Assembly: GCF_003121405.1 (NCBI RefSeq)
Contig: NZ_QBUY01000032.1
Location: 1 to 64,000, forward strand
Length of the DNA: 64,000 bases
Origin: Paraburkholderia sp. C35
GTDB lineage: Bacteria; Pseudomonadota; Gammaproteobacteria; Burkholderiales; Burkholderiaceae
Direction: 5' to 3'
A program made the translations under genes and the position numbers. The first letter of the stretch is position 1; each line of letters begins with the position of its first letter. The notes beneath the pieces are model-generated. The model was not told the origin of the DNA and did no database searches. It saw only the letters and a program-made list of their open reading frames with translations. Positions 55,360-63,695 of the stretch are shown here, piece after piece.

Positions 55360-55374
55360 ACTTCACACATCGAC

Positions 55375-56106
55375 ATGACGTTTCAACACGATCTCTTTGC
55401 AGGCAAGACGGCCGTCGTCACGGGCGGCACGCAAGGCATCGGCGCGGGCATCGCGCGGCAACTCGCGACGCTCGGCGCGCGTGTGATCGCCGCCGGTCTT
55501 GCGCCGACCGACGAACAACGCAGCGCGCTCGCCGCTGACGGCATCGAAACCGCGCCGCTGGATGTCGCATCGAAAGCGGACGTCGACGCGTTGTTCGCGT
55601 CGCTGCCTTCGCTCGACATGCTGGTCAACTGCGCGGGCGTGATCCGCCGTGGCGACGAACTCGACCCGGAAGTGTTCGCGCAGGTGCTCGACATCAACCT
55701 GACGGGCACCATGCGCGTGTGTGCGGCGGCGCGGCCGCTGTTGAGCGTGCGCGGCGGTGCCATCGTCAATACGGCTTCGATGCTGAGCTTTTTCGGCGGC
55801 GGGCTGGTGCCGGGTTACAGCGCGAGCAAGGGCGGCGTCGCGCAACTGACGAAATCGCTGGCGATTGCATATGCAGCGGATCGCATTCGTGTGAACGCGG
55901 TCGCGCCTGGCTGGATTGCGACACCATTGACGCAGGCCTTGCAGCAGAACGACGAACGCTCGAAGGCAATTCTGGATCGCACGCCGTTGGGCCGCTGGGG
56001 TTCGCCCGACGATATCGGTCCCGCCGTCGCGTTTCTGTGCTCGCCGGGCGCGTCGTTCATTACGGGAACGGTGCTGCCTGTCGATGGCGGTTATCTGGTC
56101 GCGTAA
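55375..56106 (+). CDS. Short-chain dehydrogenase/reductase
   Basis: This 243-residue SDR has '[13 protein letters not shown]', '[12 protein letters not shown]', catalytic Ser/Tyr/Lys in '[23 protein letters not shown]', and '[13 protein letters not shown]'. It is KduD-like in length and pattern but distinct from the kduD at 47005. It lies 15 bases after the MFS gene. It may catalyse a second oxidation in the same pathway. Confidence 0.85.
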   Translation: MTFQHDLFAGKTAVVTGGTQGIGAGIARQLATLGARVIAAGLAPTDEQRSALAADGIETAPLDVASKADVDALFASLPSLDMLVNCAGVIRRGDELDPEVFAQVLDINLTGTMRVCAAARPLLSVRGGAIVNTASMLSFFGGGLVPGYSASKGGVAQLTKSLAIAYAADRIRVNAVAPGWIATPLTQALQQNDERSKAILDRTPLGRWGSPDDIGPAVAFLCSPGASFITGTVLPVDGGYLVA

Positions 56107-56175
56107 GGGCATGGCGCGGCGCCTCGCTATAATCGCGTCGCCTTGTCCCGCACCTTGAACGCTCATCAAACGACC

Positions 56176-56982
56176 ATGCCGACACCCGCCGCCGATGCAC
56201 TCGACGCCGCCCGCGCCACAGGCACCGCAGCTTTTTCGAAGTTCATGTCGGTGCTGCAGCTGATCGCTGACGCGAAGGATGCGCCGAGCGTGCCGCAACT
56301 CGCGGCGGCCAGCGGCTTTCCGCGTCCGACGGTGTATCGGATCGTCGGTGCGCTAATTGCCGAAGGGCTGGTGGTCGAGAGTCTGCGCGGCGGCACGTTC
56401 GAACTCGGACCGCGCCTGTTGACGCTCGCGAGCCGTAGCTGGGAGCGCTCGGACGTGCGCGTCGCGGCAGCGGACGCGTTGCAGACGTTGCGCGACGCCA
56501 CGCAGGAAACGGTGGACCTCGCCGTGCGCAGCGGCAGCGAAATGGTCTACATCGAAAAGCTGGAAAGTCCGCACGCGGTGCGCATGGCGTCGCGTATCGG
56601 CACACGCGTGACCTTGTATTCGAGTTCGGTCGGCAAGGCGTATCTCGCCGCACTCGACGACACCGCGCGCGACGGGCTGCTGGAAGGCGTGACGCTCGCG
56701 CGCTTCACGCCCAACACGATCGTCGAGCCAGACGCGCTGCGCGCCGAACTCGAGGAGACGCGTGCACGCGGCTATGCGGAAGACCGCGAAGAAAACGAAG
56801 CGCAGATCTTCTGCTATGGCTGCGCGATTCGCGGTGCCGACGGCTTGCCGATCGCGTGCATCAGCGTGAGCATTCCGCTGTTCCGGCGCAGCGATACGCC
56901 ACTCGAAACATACGTCGAGCCGCTGCGCGCCGCGTGTGCGGCGATTGCCGAACGGCTCGGGCCTGCGCGCTCGGCGAACTGA
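56176..56982 (+). CDS. IclR family transcriptional regulator
   Basis: This 268-residue IclR regulator has its winged helix at about 20-80 ('FSKFMSVLQLIADAKDAPSVPQLAAASGFPRPTVYRIVGALI'). The effector domain contains 'VDLAVRSGSEMVYIEKLESPHAVRMASRIGTRVTLYSSSVGKAYLA'. A TATAAT box at 56128-56133 suggests its own promoter in addition to operon read-through. The ATG at 56176 is preferred to an upstream TTG. It is probably the repressor of the cupin/SDR/MFS/SDR operon. Confidence 0.88.
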   Translation: MPTPAADALDAARATGTAAFSKFMSVLQLIADAKDAPSVPQLAAASGFPRPTVYRIVGALIAEGLVVESLRGGTFELGPRLLTLASRSWERSDVRVAAADALQTLRDATQETVDLAVRSGSEMVYIEKLESPHAVRMASRIGTRVTLYSSSVGKAYLAALDDTARDGLLEGVTLARFTPNTIVEPDALRAELEETRARGYAEDREENEAQIFCYGCAIRGADGLPIACISVSIPLFRRSDTPLETYVEPLRAACAAIAERLGPARSAN

Positions 56983-56997
56983 GCTGCTCCCAGCGCC

Positions 56998-57954
56998 TCA
57001 GAACCCACTGACACCGTGCGTTTTCAATGCATGCGGTCCATGCGTCAACTGCTCCTTGAGAAACTCGACGCACACGCGAATCTTCGCGGACGATGATGCG
57101 CGCGCCGACGTCACCGCCCATACATCGGCGGGTTGCTGGTGTTGGGGCAGCACGCGCACCAATGCACCTGATTCGAGATTCGACGCGACATCCCAGATCG
57201 CCGCCATGATCACGCCATAACCATCGAGTGCCCAACGCTGCACGATGTCGCTGTGATTCGACGCCAGCGGCCCGGTCACTTTCACCGCCTGCTCGCCGTC
57301 GGGTCCGCTCAGGCGCCACACGCCGAAACGCTGGTCTCTGTCGCGGAACAGCAGGCAGTCGTGCTGCGCGAGATCGGCGGGCGCGCGCGGCATGCCCGCG
57401 CGCTTCAGATACGCGGGCGACGCGCACAGAATGCGCGCGCTATCAGTGATCTTGTGGGCGATCAGATGCGGCTCCTGCACTTCGCCGACGCGTATGTCGA
57501 TATCGAAGTTCTCACCGACCAGATCGACACGCCGGTCGAGCAGTTCGAGCCAGATTTCAAGCGACGGATAACGCTGTCTCAGCAGCGAAAGAATCGGCGA
57601 GACATGGTCATGACCGAGACGCAGGCTCGCGCTGATGCGCAACAGCCCGCTCGGATCGCGCTTGCGTTCTGCGAATGCGTCGGACATGCCTTGCACGTCG
57701 TCGAGGATTTTCTGTGCCCACTGGAACGCGGCTTCGCCTTCGCCCGTCACGCTGACGCGGCGCGTGGTGCGCGAAAACAGCTTCACGCCGAGGCTTTTCT
57801 CGAGCATTGCGATGCGCTTGCTCACGTGGGAAGGCGAGATGCCCATTTCCGCCGAAGCGATGATGAAGCTGGCGCGGCGCGCCACGGTGCAGAACAACTG
57901 CAGGTCGCGCAGGAAGCCGTCATTATTGGCTATTAGCGCATGATGATTTTCCAT
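56998..57954 (-). CDS. LysR family transcriptional regulator
   Basis: This 318-residue LysR regulator has its winged helix at 15-75 ('FLRDLQLFCTVARRASFIIASAEMGISPSHVSKRIAMLEKSLG') and 'LFSRTTRRVSVTGEG'. The effector domain follows. It is divergent from the Gfo/Idh/MocA oxidoreductase gene, with 90 bases between starts and an inverted repeat there. The frame continues far upstream, but 'MENHHALIANNDGFL' is a normal LysR N-terminus. Confidence 0.88.
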   Translation of the reverse strand: MENHHALIANNDGFLRDLQLFCTVARRASFIIASAEMGISPSHVSKRIAMLEKSLGVKLFSRTTRRVSVTGEGEAAFQWAQKILDDVQGMSDAFAERKRDPSGLLRISASLRLGHDHVSPILSLLRQRYPSLEIWLELLDRRVDLVGENFDIDIRVGEVQEPHLIAHKITDSARILCASPAYLKRAGMPRAPADLAQHDCLLFRDRDQRFGVWRLSGPDGEQAVKVTGPLASNHSDIVQRWALDGYGVIMAAIWDVASNLESGALVRVLPQHQQPADVWAVTSARASSSAKIRVCVEFLKEQLTHGPHALKTHGVSGF

Positions 57955-57973
57955 CTGGCTGCATTGTGTTGGT

Positions 57974-58018
57974 GATTGGCAAGAGTAATCTAATCGCAAT
58001 TCTTCCAGCCGTCCAATC
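57974..58018. promoter_or_regulatory. Inverted repeats in the LysR/oxidoreductase divergent region
   Basis: GATTGG at 57974-57979 is mirrored by CCAATC at 58013-58018, and AAGA at 57981-57984 by TCTT at 58001-58004. This gives a nested dyad between the divergent starts. It is a candidate LysR site by position only. Confidence 0.35.
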
Positions 58019-58044
58019 CCTGGGCGGCTTATCACCGAAAAATC

Positions 58045-59106
58045 ATGAGACAACTGCAGCTTGCCGTCGCCGGCGCGGGCATCATCGGCCGCCGCCACAT
58101 CGAACTCATCCAGCAGAATCCGCGTTGCAAGCTTGCCGCGATCATCGATCCTGGCCCCGCTGCCAGCGAGATTGCTCATCGGGTCGAGGTGCCGCTCTAT
58201 CCGTCGCTTGCGGCGCTCTTTGCCGCGGTGCGTCCCGACGGCGTCGTGCTCGCGACGCCGAACCAGTTGCACGTCGATCAGGCGGTGGCATGCATCGCCG
58301 CGGGGACGGCCGCGCTGATCGAGAAGCCGGTCGCGCATACGCTCGATGAAGGCGAACGCCTGCGCGTAGCGGCTGATGGGGCAAGCGTGCCGCTGCTCGT
58401 CGGCCATCATCGCGCGCATAGCCCGATTCTCGCGAAAGCGCGCGAGATCATCGGCGAAGGACGGATCGGCAGGATTGTCGGCGTGATGGGCAGTGCGACC
58501 TTCTTCAAGCCCGATGACTATTTCGAAGCGGCGCAATGGCGGCGCGAACCGGGCGGTGGACCGATCCTGATCAACATGATTCACGAGATCGGCAACCTGC
58601 GTTCGCTGTGCGGCGAGATCGTCGCGGTGCAGGCGTTTGCGTCGAATGCGGCACGCGGGTTTGCTGTAGAAGATACGGTGTCGGTGAATCTGCGCTTCGA
58701 GAATGGCGCGCTCGGCACGTTTCTGTTGTCCGATACGGCAGCCTGCGCGCGAAGCTGGGAGCAGACCTCGCGAGAGAACACGAGTTACGCATCGTACGGC
58801 GATGAAGATTGCTATGTGATCGCCGGCGATATGGGTTCGCTGTCGGTGCCGACCATGCGCCTGAAAACGTACGCACGCAAGGAAGACCGCTCGTGGTGGA
58901 AGCCTTTCGACACAACGGTGGCGCACGTCGAACGCACCGACCCGCTCGAACGGCAACTGGAACACTTCTGCGATGTGATCGAAGGCCGCGCGCAACCGCT
59001 CGTCACCGTGCGTGACGGTCTGCAGAATCTGAGAGTGGTCGAAGCGATTGCCGAATCGGCGCGCACGGGCTCGATCGTCGATACGCGAATGAACGCTGCA
59101 CGTTAG
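58045..59106 (+). CDS. Gfo/Idh/MocA family oxidoreductase
   Basis: This 353-residue NAD(P)-dependent dehydrogenase has an N-terminal Rossmann motif '[15 protein letters not shown]' (about 8-22) and the '[11 protein letters not shown]' motif with the catalytic Lys at 94. The C-terminal alpha/beta domain has '[10 protein letters not shown]' supplying a His. Family members oxidise or isomerise sugars, inositols and related compounds. It is transcribed away from a LysR gene, which probably responds to its substrate. Confidence 0.88.
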   Translation: MRQLQLAVAGAGIIGRRHIELIQQNPRCKLAAIIDPGPAASEIAHRVEVPLYPSLAALFAAVRPDGVVLATPNQLHVDQAVACIAAGTAALIEKPVAHTLDEGERLRVAADGASVPLLVGHHRAHSPILAKAREIIGEGRIGRIVGVMGSATFFKPDDYFEAAQWRREPGGGPILINMIHEIGNLRSLCGEIVAVQAFASNAARGFAVEDTVSVNLRFENGALGTFLLSDTAACARSWEQTSRENTSYASYGDEDCYVIAGDMGSLSVPTMRLKTYARKEDRSWWKPFDTTVAHVERTDPLERQLEHFCDVIEGRAQPLVTVRDGLQNLRVVEAIAESARTGSIVDTRMNAAR

Positions 59107-59227
59107 CCACGCTTTCGTCAGACATGGAGAGCTTCGTTGCTTCGTGGCAGGTACGCGGCTTGCTCAAGTGGAGGGACGTGGCCGCGCATCAGCCTCGGAC
59201 CATAACTCAAGCAACGGAGGTCAGATC

Positions 59228-59389
59228 ATGCTGTATTACGCTGTGGTTTTCTTTGTCATTGCGCTCATCGCTGCTGTGTTTGGCTTCGGCGGGATTGCTG
59301 CAGGCGCGGCGAGCATCGCGAAGATTCTGTTCTTCCTGTTCCTTGTCATCTTCATCGTGACGTTGCTGATGGGCGTCGTGCGGCGCTGA
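59228..59389 (+). CDS. DUF1328 small membrane protein
   Basis: This 53-residue protein consists of two hydrophobic helices ('[47 protein letters not shown]'), the YtjA/DUF1328 pattern. These small proteins are widespread in proteobacteria and often stress-induced; their function is unknown. The frame extends upstream, but 'MLYYAVVF' is the family start and follows a GGAGG-like sequence. Confidence 0.88.
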   Translation: MLYYAVVFFVIALIAAVFGFGGIAAGAASIAKILFFLFLVIFIVTLLMGVVRR

Positions 59390-59878
59390 AGCGTCTGAGG
59401 CGAGGGCGAGGCGCAATGTCCGACAGTACTGCGCCTTGTCCGTCGCACTCCTGTTGTTTTGCATGAGTACTTTGGCGTGGATGCAACGTCCGCGCTTCAT
59501 GTCTTCGCCGCTTGCGAAGTCAAAAGTGTTTTCCCATTCAGACACTAATGCGGCACTTCGTGCTGCGATGCGCCTGTTCAAAGGCCAATCGGTTCGATTT
59601 CGCGAATCAGCCCTGAAATAAGCCCTTTTCTACCGTTTTGGAATTGGCATAAGCCTGGGCATAATGCGATAGGTACATGGCGGTTGAAAGAGGGACGGTT
59701 AAGCGTGTCTTTTTTACCGACGACATTGCATTAAAGAACTGGTCCCTTCCTCACTTGCGGCTGCGGCCTGCACTCCAATCCAGTCTCGTGACCCGCGCTT
59801 TGCGCGGTGCGCTCCGTTTTTGTTTTGTCCGCGCGAACGCGTGTCGGCCACGATGTGGCCCGTTTTAGGAATCAACTG
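59390..59878. other. 489-base intergenic region before the FtsH-like gene
   Basis: No gene is convincing; a 63-codon frame at 59677-59868 has no start or family support. AGGCGCA...TGCGCCT around 59410-59440 can form a hairpin without a T-run, a possible terminator for the DUF1328 gene. The promoter of the FtsH-like gene should be here. Confidence 0.45.
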
Positions 59879-61795
59879 ATGAAACCGGCAAAGAATACGT
59901 TCTGGTCCCGATACGGTCGTTATGTATTGCTTGGTGTGACTGCGACGGCGTTCGCAGCACTCGTGACGTTTCTGCATCTGCGTCATGACCAGCAGCATAA
60001 CGTGCAAGGATCGCCGGTGTTGACGGGCGTCGCGAGCGAGATGCGCAAGGACACGTCGGCGTGGACCCATCAGGAGCGCGATGCATCGGAGATGTTGCGC
60101 GATATTCGCGAACACAACGTGACGGCTGTGGGCGTGAGTCCGAATGCGATTCTCGTATCGACGGCTGACGGTGCGAAGTACTACGTCACTGATCACAACG
60201 GCGCATTCTCGAATGCACTGCTGCTGGGTGAAATGAAAGCGGACGTGCGTTCGCCATATCAACTGGTGTGGCTGCCGGACGCCGACATTCACACTGGCTC
60301 TGCACGCTGGATGAATGCATTCGACAAGACGCGCGACGCGATCAGCGTGTTGCTGCCGCTGCTGCTGATTGGTGGACTCGTGTGGTTCATGCGGCGTGAG
60401 ATGACGAGTGGCGCGCGGCTGCTGGAAAAGACGCCTGCGCTTTCGTTCGAAGACGTGATTGGTGCCGGCGAAGCGAAAGCCGCGCTATCCGACATTCAGG
60501 CTTACCTGACTAATCCAAAGCAGTTCTCGGGGATGGGCGTGCGCGCACCGTGCGGCATTCTGATGACGGGCGGGCCGGGCGTCGGCAAGACGCGGCTTGC
60601 GCAGGCGCTTGCAGGCGAGTGCGGTGCGAACTTCATTTCGATCACGGGCAGCTATTTCAGTGCGAAGTACTACGGAGTCGGTATCCAGAAGGTCAAGCAT
60701 CTGTTCGAACTGGCGCGCAAGAATGCGCCGACGGTGATTTTCATCGATGAAGCTGACGGTCTTTCGAAACGCACCGACACGGGTGGCGGTCCCGTCGAAG
60801 CCGAGAGCAATCGCATCATCAACCAGTTGCTGGCGGAGATGGATGGCTTCGAATCGAACGAAGGCGTGATCATCGTGGCGGCGACGAACCACCCGGACAA
60901 TCTCGACGAAGCGTTGCGCCGTCCTGGGCGTTTCGATCGCACGGTGCAGGTGCGTTTGCCCGATCTCGAAGATCGCGCCGACATCATCCGTTTCTATGCG
61001 GACAGGCTGAAGTCGAAAGCCGACGATGTCGACTTCAATCAGCTTGCGCGACTGACGACGGGGCTGTCGCCTGCGACGCTCGCGATGGTGGTCAATCAGG
61101 CGGGTCTCGTCGCACGCAAGGCGGGTGAGAATACGGTGGCGGCCAGGCACTTCGTCGAGGCGATCAAGATTGCGCGTATTGGTGACGTGAATGGCGCCGA
61201 GCGCGCGTTGACGGAAGACGAGCGCACGCGCATTGCGGTGCACGAGGCAGGGCATGGGCTGGTTGCAGCGCTGCTGGGCACGGGCATTCTCGAAGAGGTG
61301 ACGATTCTGCCGCGCGGTGGGGCGTTGGGTGTCGCTTTGATCACGAAGACGCAGGACAAGCATCTGTATCGTGAGACGGAAATGCGGAATGAAATCCAGG
61401 TGCTGCTGGGGGGCCGGAATGCTGAACTGCTGATGTTCTCGGAGGCATCGAGTGGTGCTGCGCAGGACTTGCAGGAGGCATCGCGGATCAGTCTGGATAT
61501 GGTGTCGAAGTTTGGATTCAATGCAGATGGGGATCTGTTTAGCCTTGCGGCTTTGCCGGCTCAGTATGCGGGCTTGCAGATGAAGGGGGCGATTGAGCAT
61601 GCGAATATTTTGCTCAAGGATCTGAATGATGCCTGTTTTATGTTGTTGCGTGAGAATCAGCCTGTTTTGCGGGCGATTGCTGATCAGTTGCTCGAGTCGG
61701 AGACTGTGGCGGGTGAGACGGTTTATCGGCTGATTCGTGAGCACAAGGCGGGGCGGGATGGGTTGCATTTGGCGGAGCAGCCGGAGGCTGCTTAA
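59879..61795 (+). CDS. Divergent FtsH-type membrane AAA zinc metalloprotease
   Basis: This 638-residue protein has the full FtsH layout: helix 1 (about 14-33), a periplasmic domain (about 35-153), helix 2 (about 154-171) and an AAA ATPase. Walker A G-G-P-G-V-G-K-T is at 231-238, Walker B 'VIFIDEAD' at 286-293 and the arginine finger in 'RRPGRFDR'. The M41 protease site H-E-A-G-H is at 455-459, with the Asp ligand in 'GAAQDL'. The pore loop reads Phe-Ser-Ala-Lys-Tyr-Tyr-Gly in place of FtsH's Phe-Val-Glu-Met-Phe-Val-Gly. It is therefore a second, specialised FtsH-like protease, not the housekeeping one. The last few hundred bases are less GC-rich than the rest. An AGGA Shine-Dalgarno supports the ATG at 59879. 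The stop abuts repeat copy C. Confidence 0.85.
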   Translation: MKPAKNTFWSRYGRYVLLGVTATAFAALVTFLHLRHDQQHNVQGSPVLTGVASEMRKDTSAWTHQERDASEMLRDIREHNVTAVGVSPNAILVSTADGAKYYVTDHNGAFSNALLLGEMKADVRSPYQLVWLPDADIHTGSARWMNAFDKTRDAISVLLPLLLIGGLVWFMRREMTSGARLLEKTPALSFEDVIGAGEAKAALSDIQAYLTNPKQFSGMGVRAPCGILMTGGPGVGKTRLAQALAGECGANFISITGSYFSAKYYGVGIQKVKHLFELARKNAPTVIFIDEADGLSKRTDTGGGPVEAESNRIINQLLAEMDGFESNEGVIIVAATNHPDNLDEALRRPGRFDRTVQVRLPDLEDRADIIRFYADRLKSKADDVDFNQLARLTTGLSPATLAMVVNQAGLVARKAGENTVAARHFVEAIKIARIGDVNGAERALTEDERTRIAVHEAGHGLVAALLGTGILEEVTILPRGGALGVALITKTQDKHLYRETEMRNEIQVLLGGRNAELLMFSEASSGAAQDLQEASRISLDMVSKFGFNADGDLFSLAALPAQYAGLQMKGAIEHANILLKDLNDACFMLLRENQPVLRAIADQLLESETVAGETVYRLIREHKAGRDGLHLAEQPEAA

Positions 61796-62200
61796 GGTTT
61801 TGGTTTTGGTTTTGTTTCTGACTTTGGTTTTGGTTTTTTGATGGCATTCGTGGGGTGTGCTTGTGCTTGTACTTGTGCTGGCATCCGCGTTTTGTTAGTG
61901 GTTCTTCATGCGTTGCCCCTGTGCGGGGCGGCACCTACTTTTCTTTGCAGCGGCAAAGAAAAGTAGGCAAAAGAAAGCCGCTGAACACCGCCAGCCCTTG
62001 TACTTGCCTGCGGGCCCCCAGCCGGTCCTATCCTTCACACGGCATCGATTCTCTTGATGCCCGCTGCCAGCGCTCTTTAAGAGCGCATCACCCTCTTCAA
62101 ACACCCGCGTCTCATCGGGCCTTACCAGTTCGGCCCAGGCCGCCCAGGTGGCAAACGGTGTGTCGGCTATCGCGCCTTATACGCATCACTCCGGACTGAA
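61796..62200 (-). repeat. Dispersed hairpin repeat, copy C (minus orientation), with GGTTTT tract
   Basis: Read on the minus strand this is the same element as copy B. On the plus strand it begins directly after the FtsH-like stop with a GGTTTT-rich run (61796-61840), then GGCATCCGCG (61880). The 15-bp stem follows at 61934-61967, with loop AGCG instead of GGCG. ATGCCCGCTGCCAGCGCTCT at 62057-62076 and CCCAGGTGGCAAACGGT at 62143-62159 complete it. Similarity to copy B continues to about 62200. Confidence 0.85.
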
Positions 62201-62253
62201 AAGCAAAGGCGGTGTGTCTCGTAGGATCGCCGACGCGTAATGTGCGACAACCT

Positions 62254-62560
62254 ACACACCGTTTGCCACCTGGGCTGCAGTGACGGGTCGCTGCCGCTCG
62301 CAGTACTACGGGTTCATGAAGCGGGTGAGGCGCCCTTAAAGAGCGCTGGCAGCGGGCATCGAGAAGGGCGATGCCGCGAACAGGACAGGGCTGTTGGGGG
62401 CCCGCAGGCAAGAACTAGATCTGGCGGTGTTAGCCCGCTTTCTTTTGCCTACTTTTCTTTGCGGCGGCAAAGAAAAGTAGGTGCCGCCCCGCACAGGGGC
62501 GACACTAGCAAACCACTAACAAAATGCGGATGCCCCAAAAAAAACACAAACAACGCATAC
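62254..62560 (+). repeat. Dispersed hairpin repeat, copy D, head-to-head with copy C
   Basis: This copy carries ACCGTTTGCCACCTGGG (62258-62274), AGAGCGCTGGCAGCGGGCAT (62340-62359), GGGGGCCCGCAGGCAA (about 62397) and the stem-loop at 62448-62481. It ends with GCACAGGGGC, CACTAACAAAATGCGGATGCC and an A/C-rich tail. With copy C it makes a large imperfect palindrome centred near 62205-62230. The whole 61796-62664 interval holds no gene. Confidence 0.85.
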
Positions 62561-62664
62561 CACCGCATAACCAGAACCACCCCGCCTTTAGTCCAATACC
62601 GCACACCCCACACGAACAAGTACCATCCCGATACACAAAGCCGCGCCAGCGAAAAGGAAACCCC

Positions 62665-63336
62665 ATGACGCCATCCGAACGCCACGCGCAAGAAACCCGC
62701 GAACCCGTCCTCGACACCATCGACCGCGTATCGGAACTCTGCTTTGGCCTCTTCATGGCGTTGACATTCGTAGGCGCGGTGTCGGCCGTTACGGCAGGTG
62801 AGGACGCGGGCCGCAAGATGCTGTTCTCCGCATTAGGATGCAACATCGCATGGGGACTCGCCGATGCCGTGATGTTCCTCGTGCGCACATTGACGAACCG
62901 CGGCCGGCGCCTCACGCTCGCCGTGACGATCAAGCGCGAACAGGATGCAGCCATCGCCATACACGTACTGCGCGACGCTTTGCCCAAAGCGATGAAAAGC
63001 CTCGTCGCAGACGCAGAACTCGAACAGATTCGCGCGCGTCTCGCAGCATCGCAATTCGCGCCGGGTCACGCGCGTTTCGTGCGCGATGACTTCATCGGCG
63101 CAGCAGGCATCTTTCTGATCGTCGTGATATCGACCTTCCCGGTAGCGTTGCCGTTCGTCGTGTTCAAGAACGTCAGCACAGCACTGTTCGTCTCACGCGT
63201 GTTGACGCTCGTGATGCTCTTCAGTGCGGGCTTCGCGCTCGGGCGTTTCTCGGGCGCAGGTGGATTGAGAGCAGGTCTCTCGATGATGACCCTCGGCGTC
63301 GTGCTGACAATCGCAATCATCGCGCTAGGTGGATGA
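62665..63336 (+). CDS. VIT1/CCC1-like integral membrane protein
   Basis: This 223-residue protein has five predicted helices: two in the first 75 residues ('LCFGLFMALTFVGAVSAVTAG', 'ALGCNIAWGLADAVMFLV'), a charged cytosolic stretch of about 75 residues, then three at the C-terminus. This topology and the 'NIAWGLADAVMFLV' helix resemble VIT1/CCC1 iron/manganese transporters, though the match is distant. An AAGGA Shine-Dalgarno precedes the ATG at 62665; the upstream in-frame extension lies in the repeat tail. Confidence 0.6.
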   Translation: MTPSERHAQETREPVLDTIDRVSELCFGLFMALTFVGAVSAVTAGEDAGRKMLFSALGCNIAWGLADAVMFLVRTLTNRGRRLTLAVTIKREQDAAIAIHVLRDALPKAMKSLVADAELEQIRARLAASQFAPGHARFVRDDFIGAAGIFLIVVISTFPVALPFVVFKNVSTALFVSRVLTLVMLFSAGFALGRFSGAGGLRAGLSMMTLGVVLTIAIIALGG

Positions 63337-63695
63337 CGCTGACACCGAAAGCCTATCGTCAGCAACAAGCAGGCACGCGATAACTGCTCTGCAATGCGAC
63401 ACGCATCATCGGATGCTTCACGGGGCCGCGCCAGTGCCCGTCACTACAGCGTTCAACGCTCGTTATGTTTTTTGCGCATGACCCTCATGCGGAATCGGCA
63501 TTGGACGCCGTCGAGCCATTTCGCGACCATCGCGCACTCGCTCGACGGCAGCAGAACCATCGACGACACCTCTCGCGGTGCAGCTTGCGACAGCCGTCGC
63601 GCTTCGCCTTCGAATAACAAGGAAGACGGGAATCCACCTGCGCTCGCAGCAAGAGGGCAAAGGGATTTCGTGCTCTTGAGATATGAGGAAGACAA
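63337..63695. other. 359-base intergenic region
   Basis: I see no supported gene, repeat or terminator here; the open frames on both strands give unlikely, Arg/Ser-rich products. The final bases hold the GAGGA Shine-Dalgarno of the permease gene. Confidence 0.5.

Noticed and set aside
59640-59680. TTGGCAT...TGGGCATAAT considered as a sigma-54 promoter
   Set aside because: Spacing and the GC/TGC elements do not fit the -24/-12 consensus.
59677-59868. 63-residue frame before the FtsH-like gene
   Set aside because: No Shine-Dalgarno, no family and no hydrophobic or structured segment.
61796-61840. GGTTTT repeats considered as a telomere-like or G-quadruplex structure
   Set aside because: The G-runs are only two long and the tract belongs to a repeat tail that is A/C-rich in other copies.
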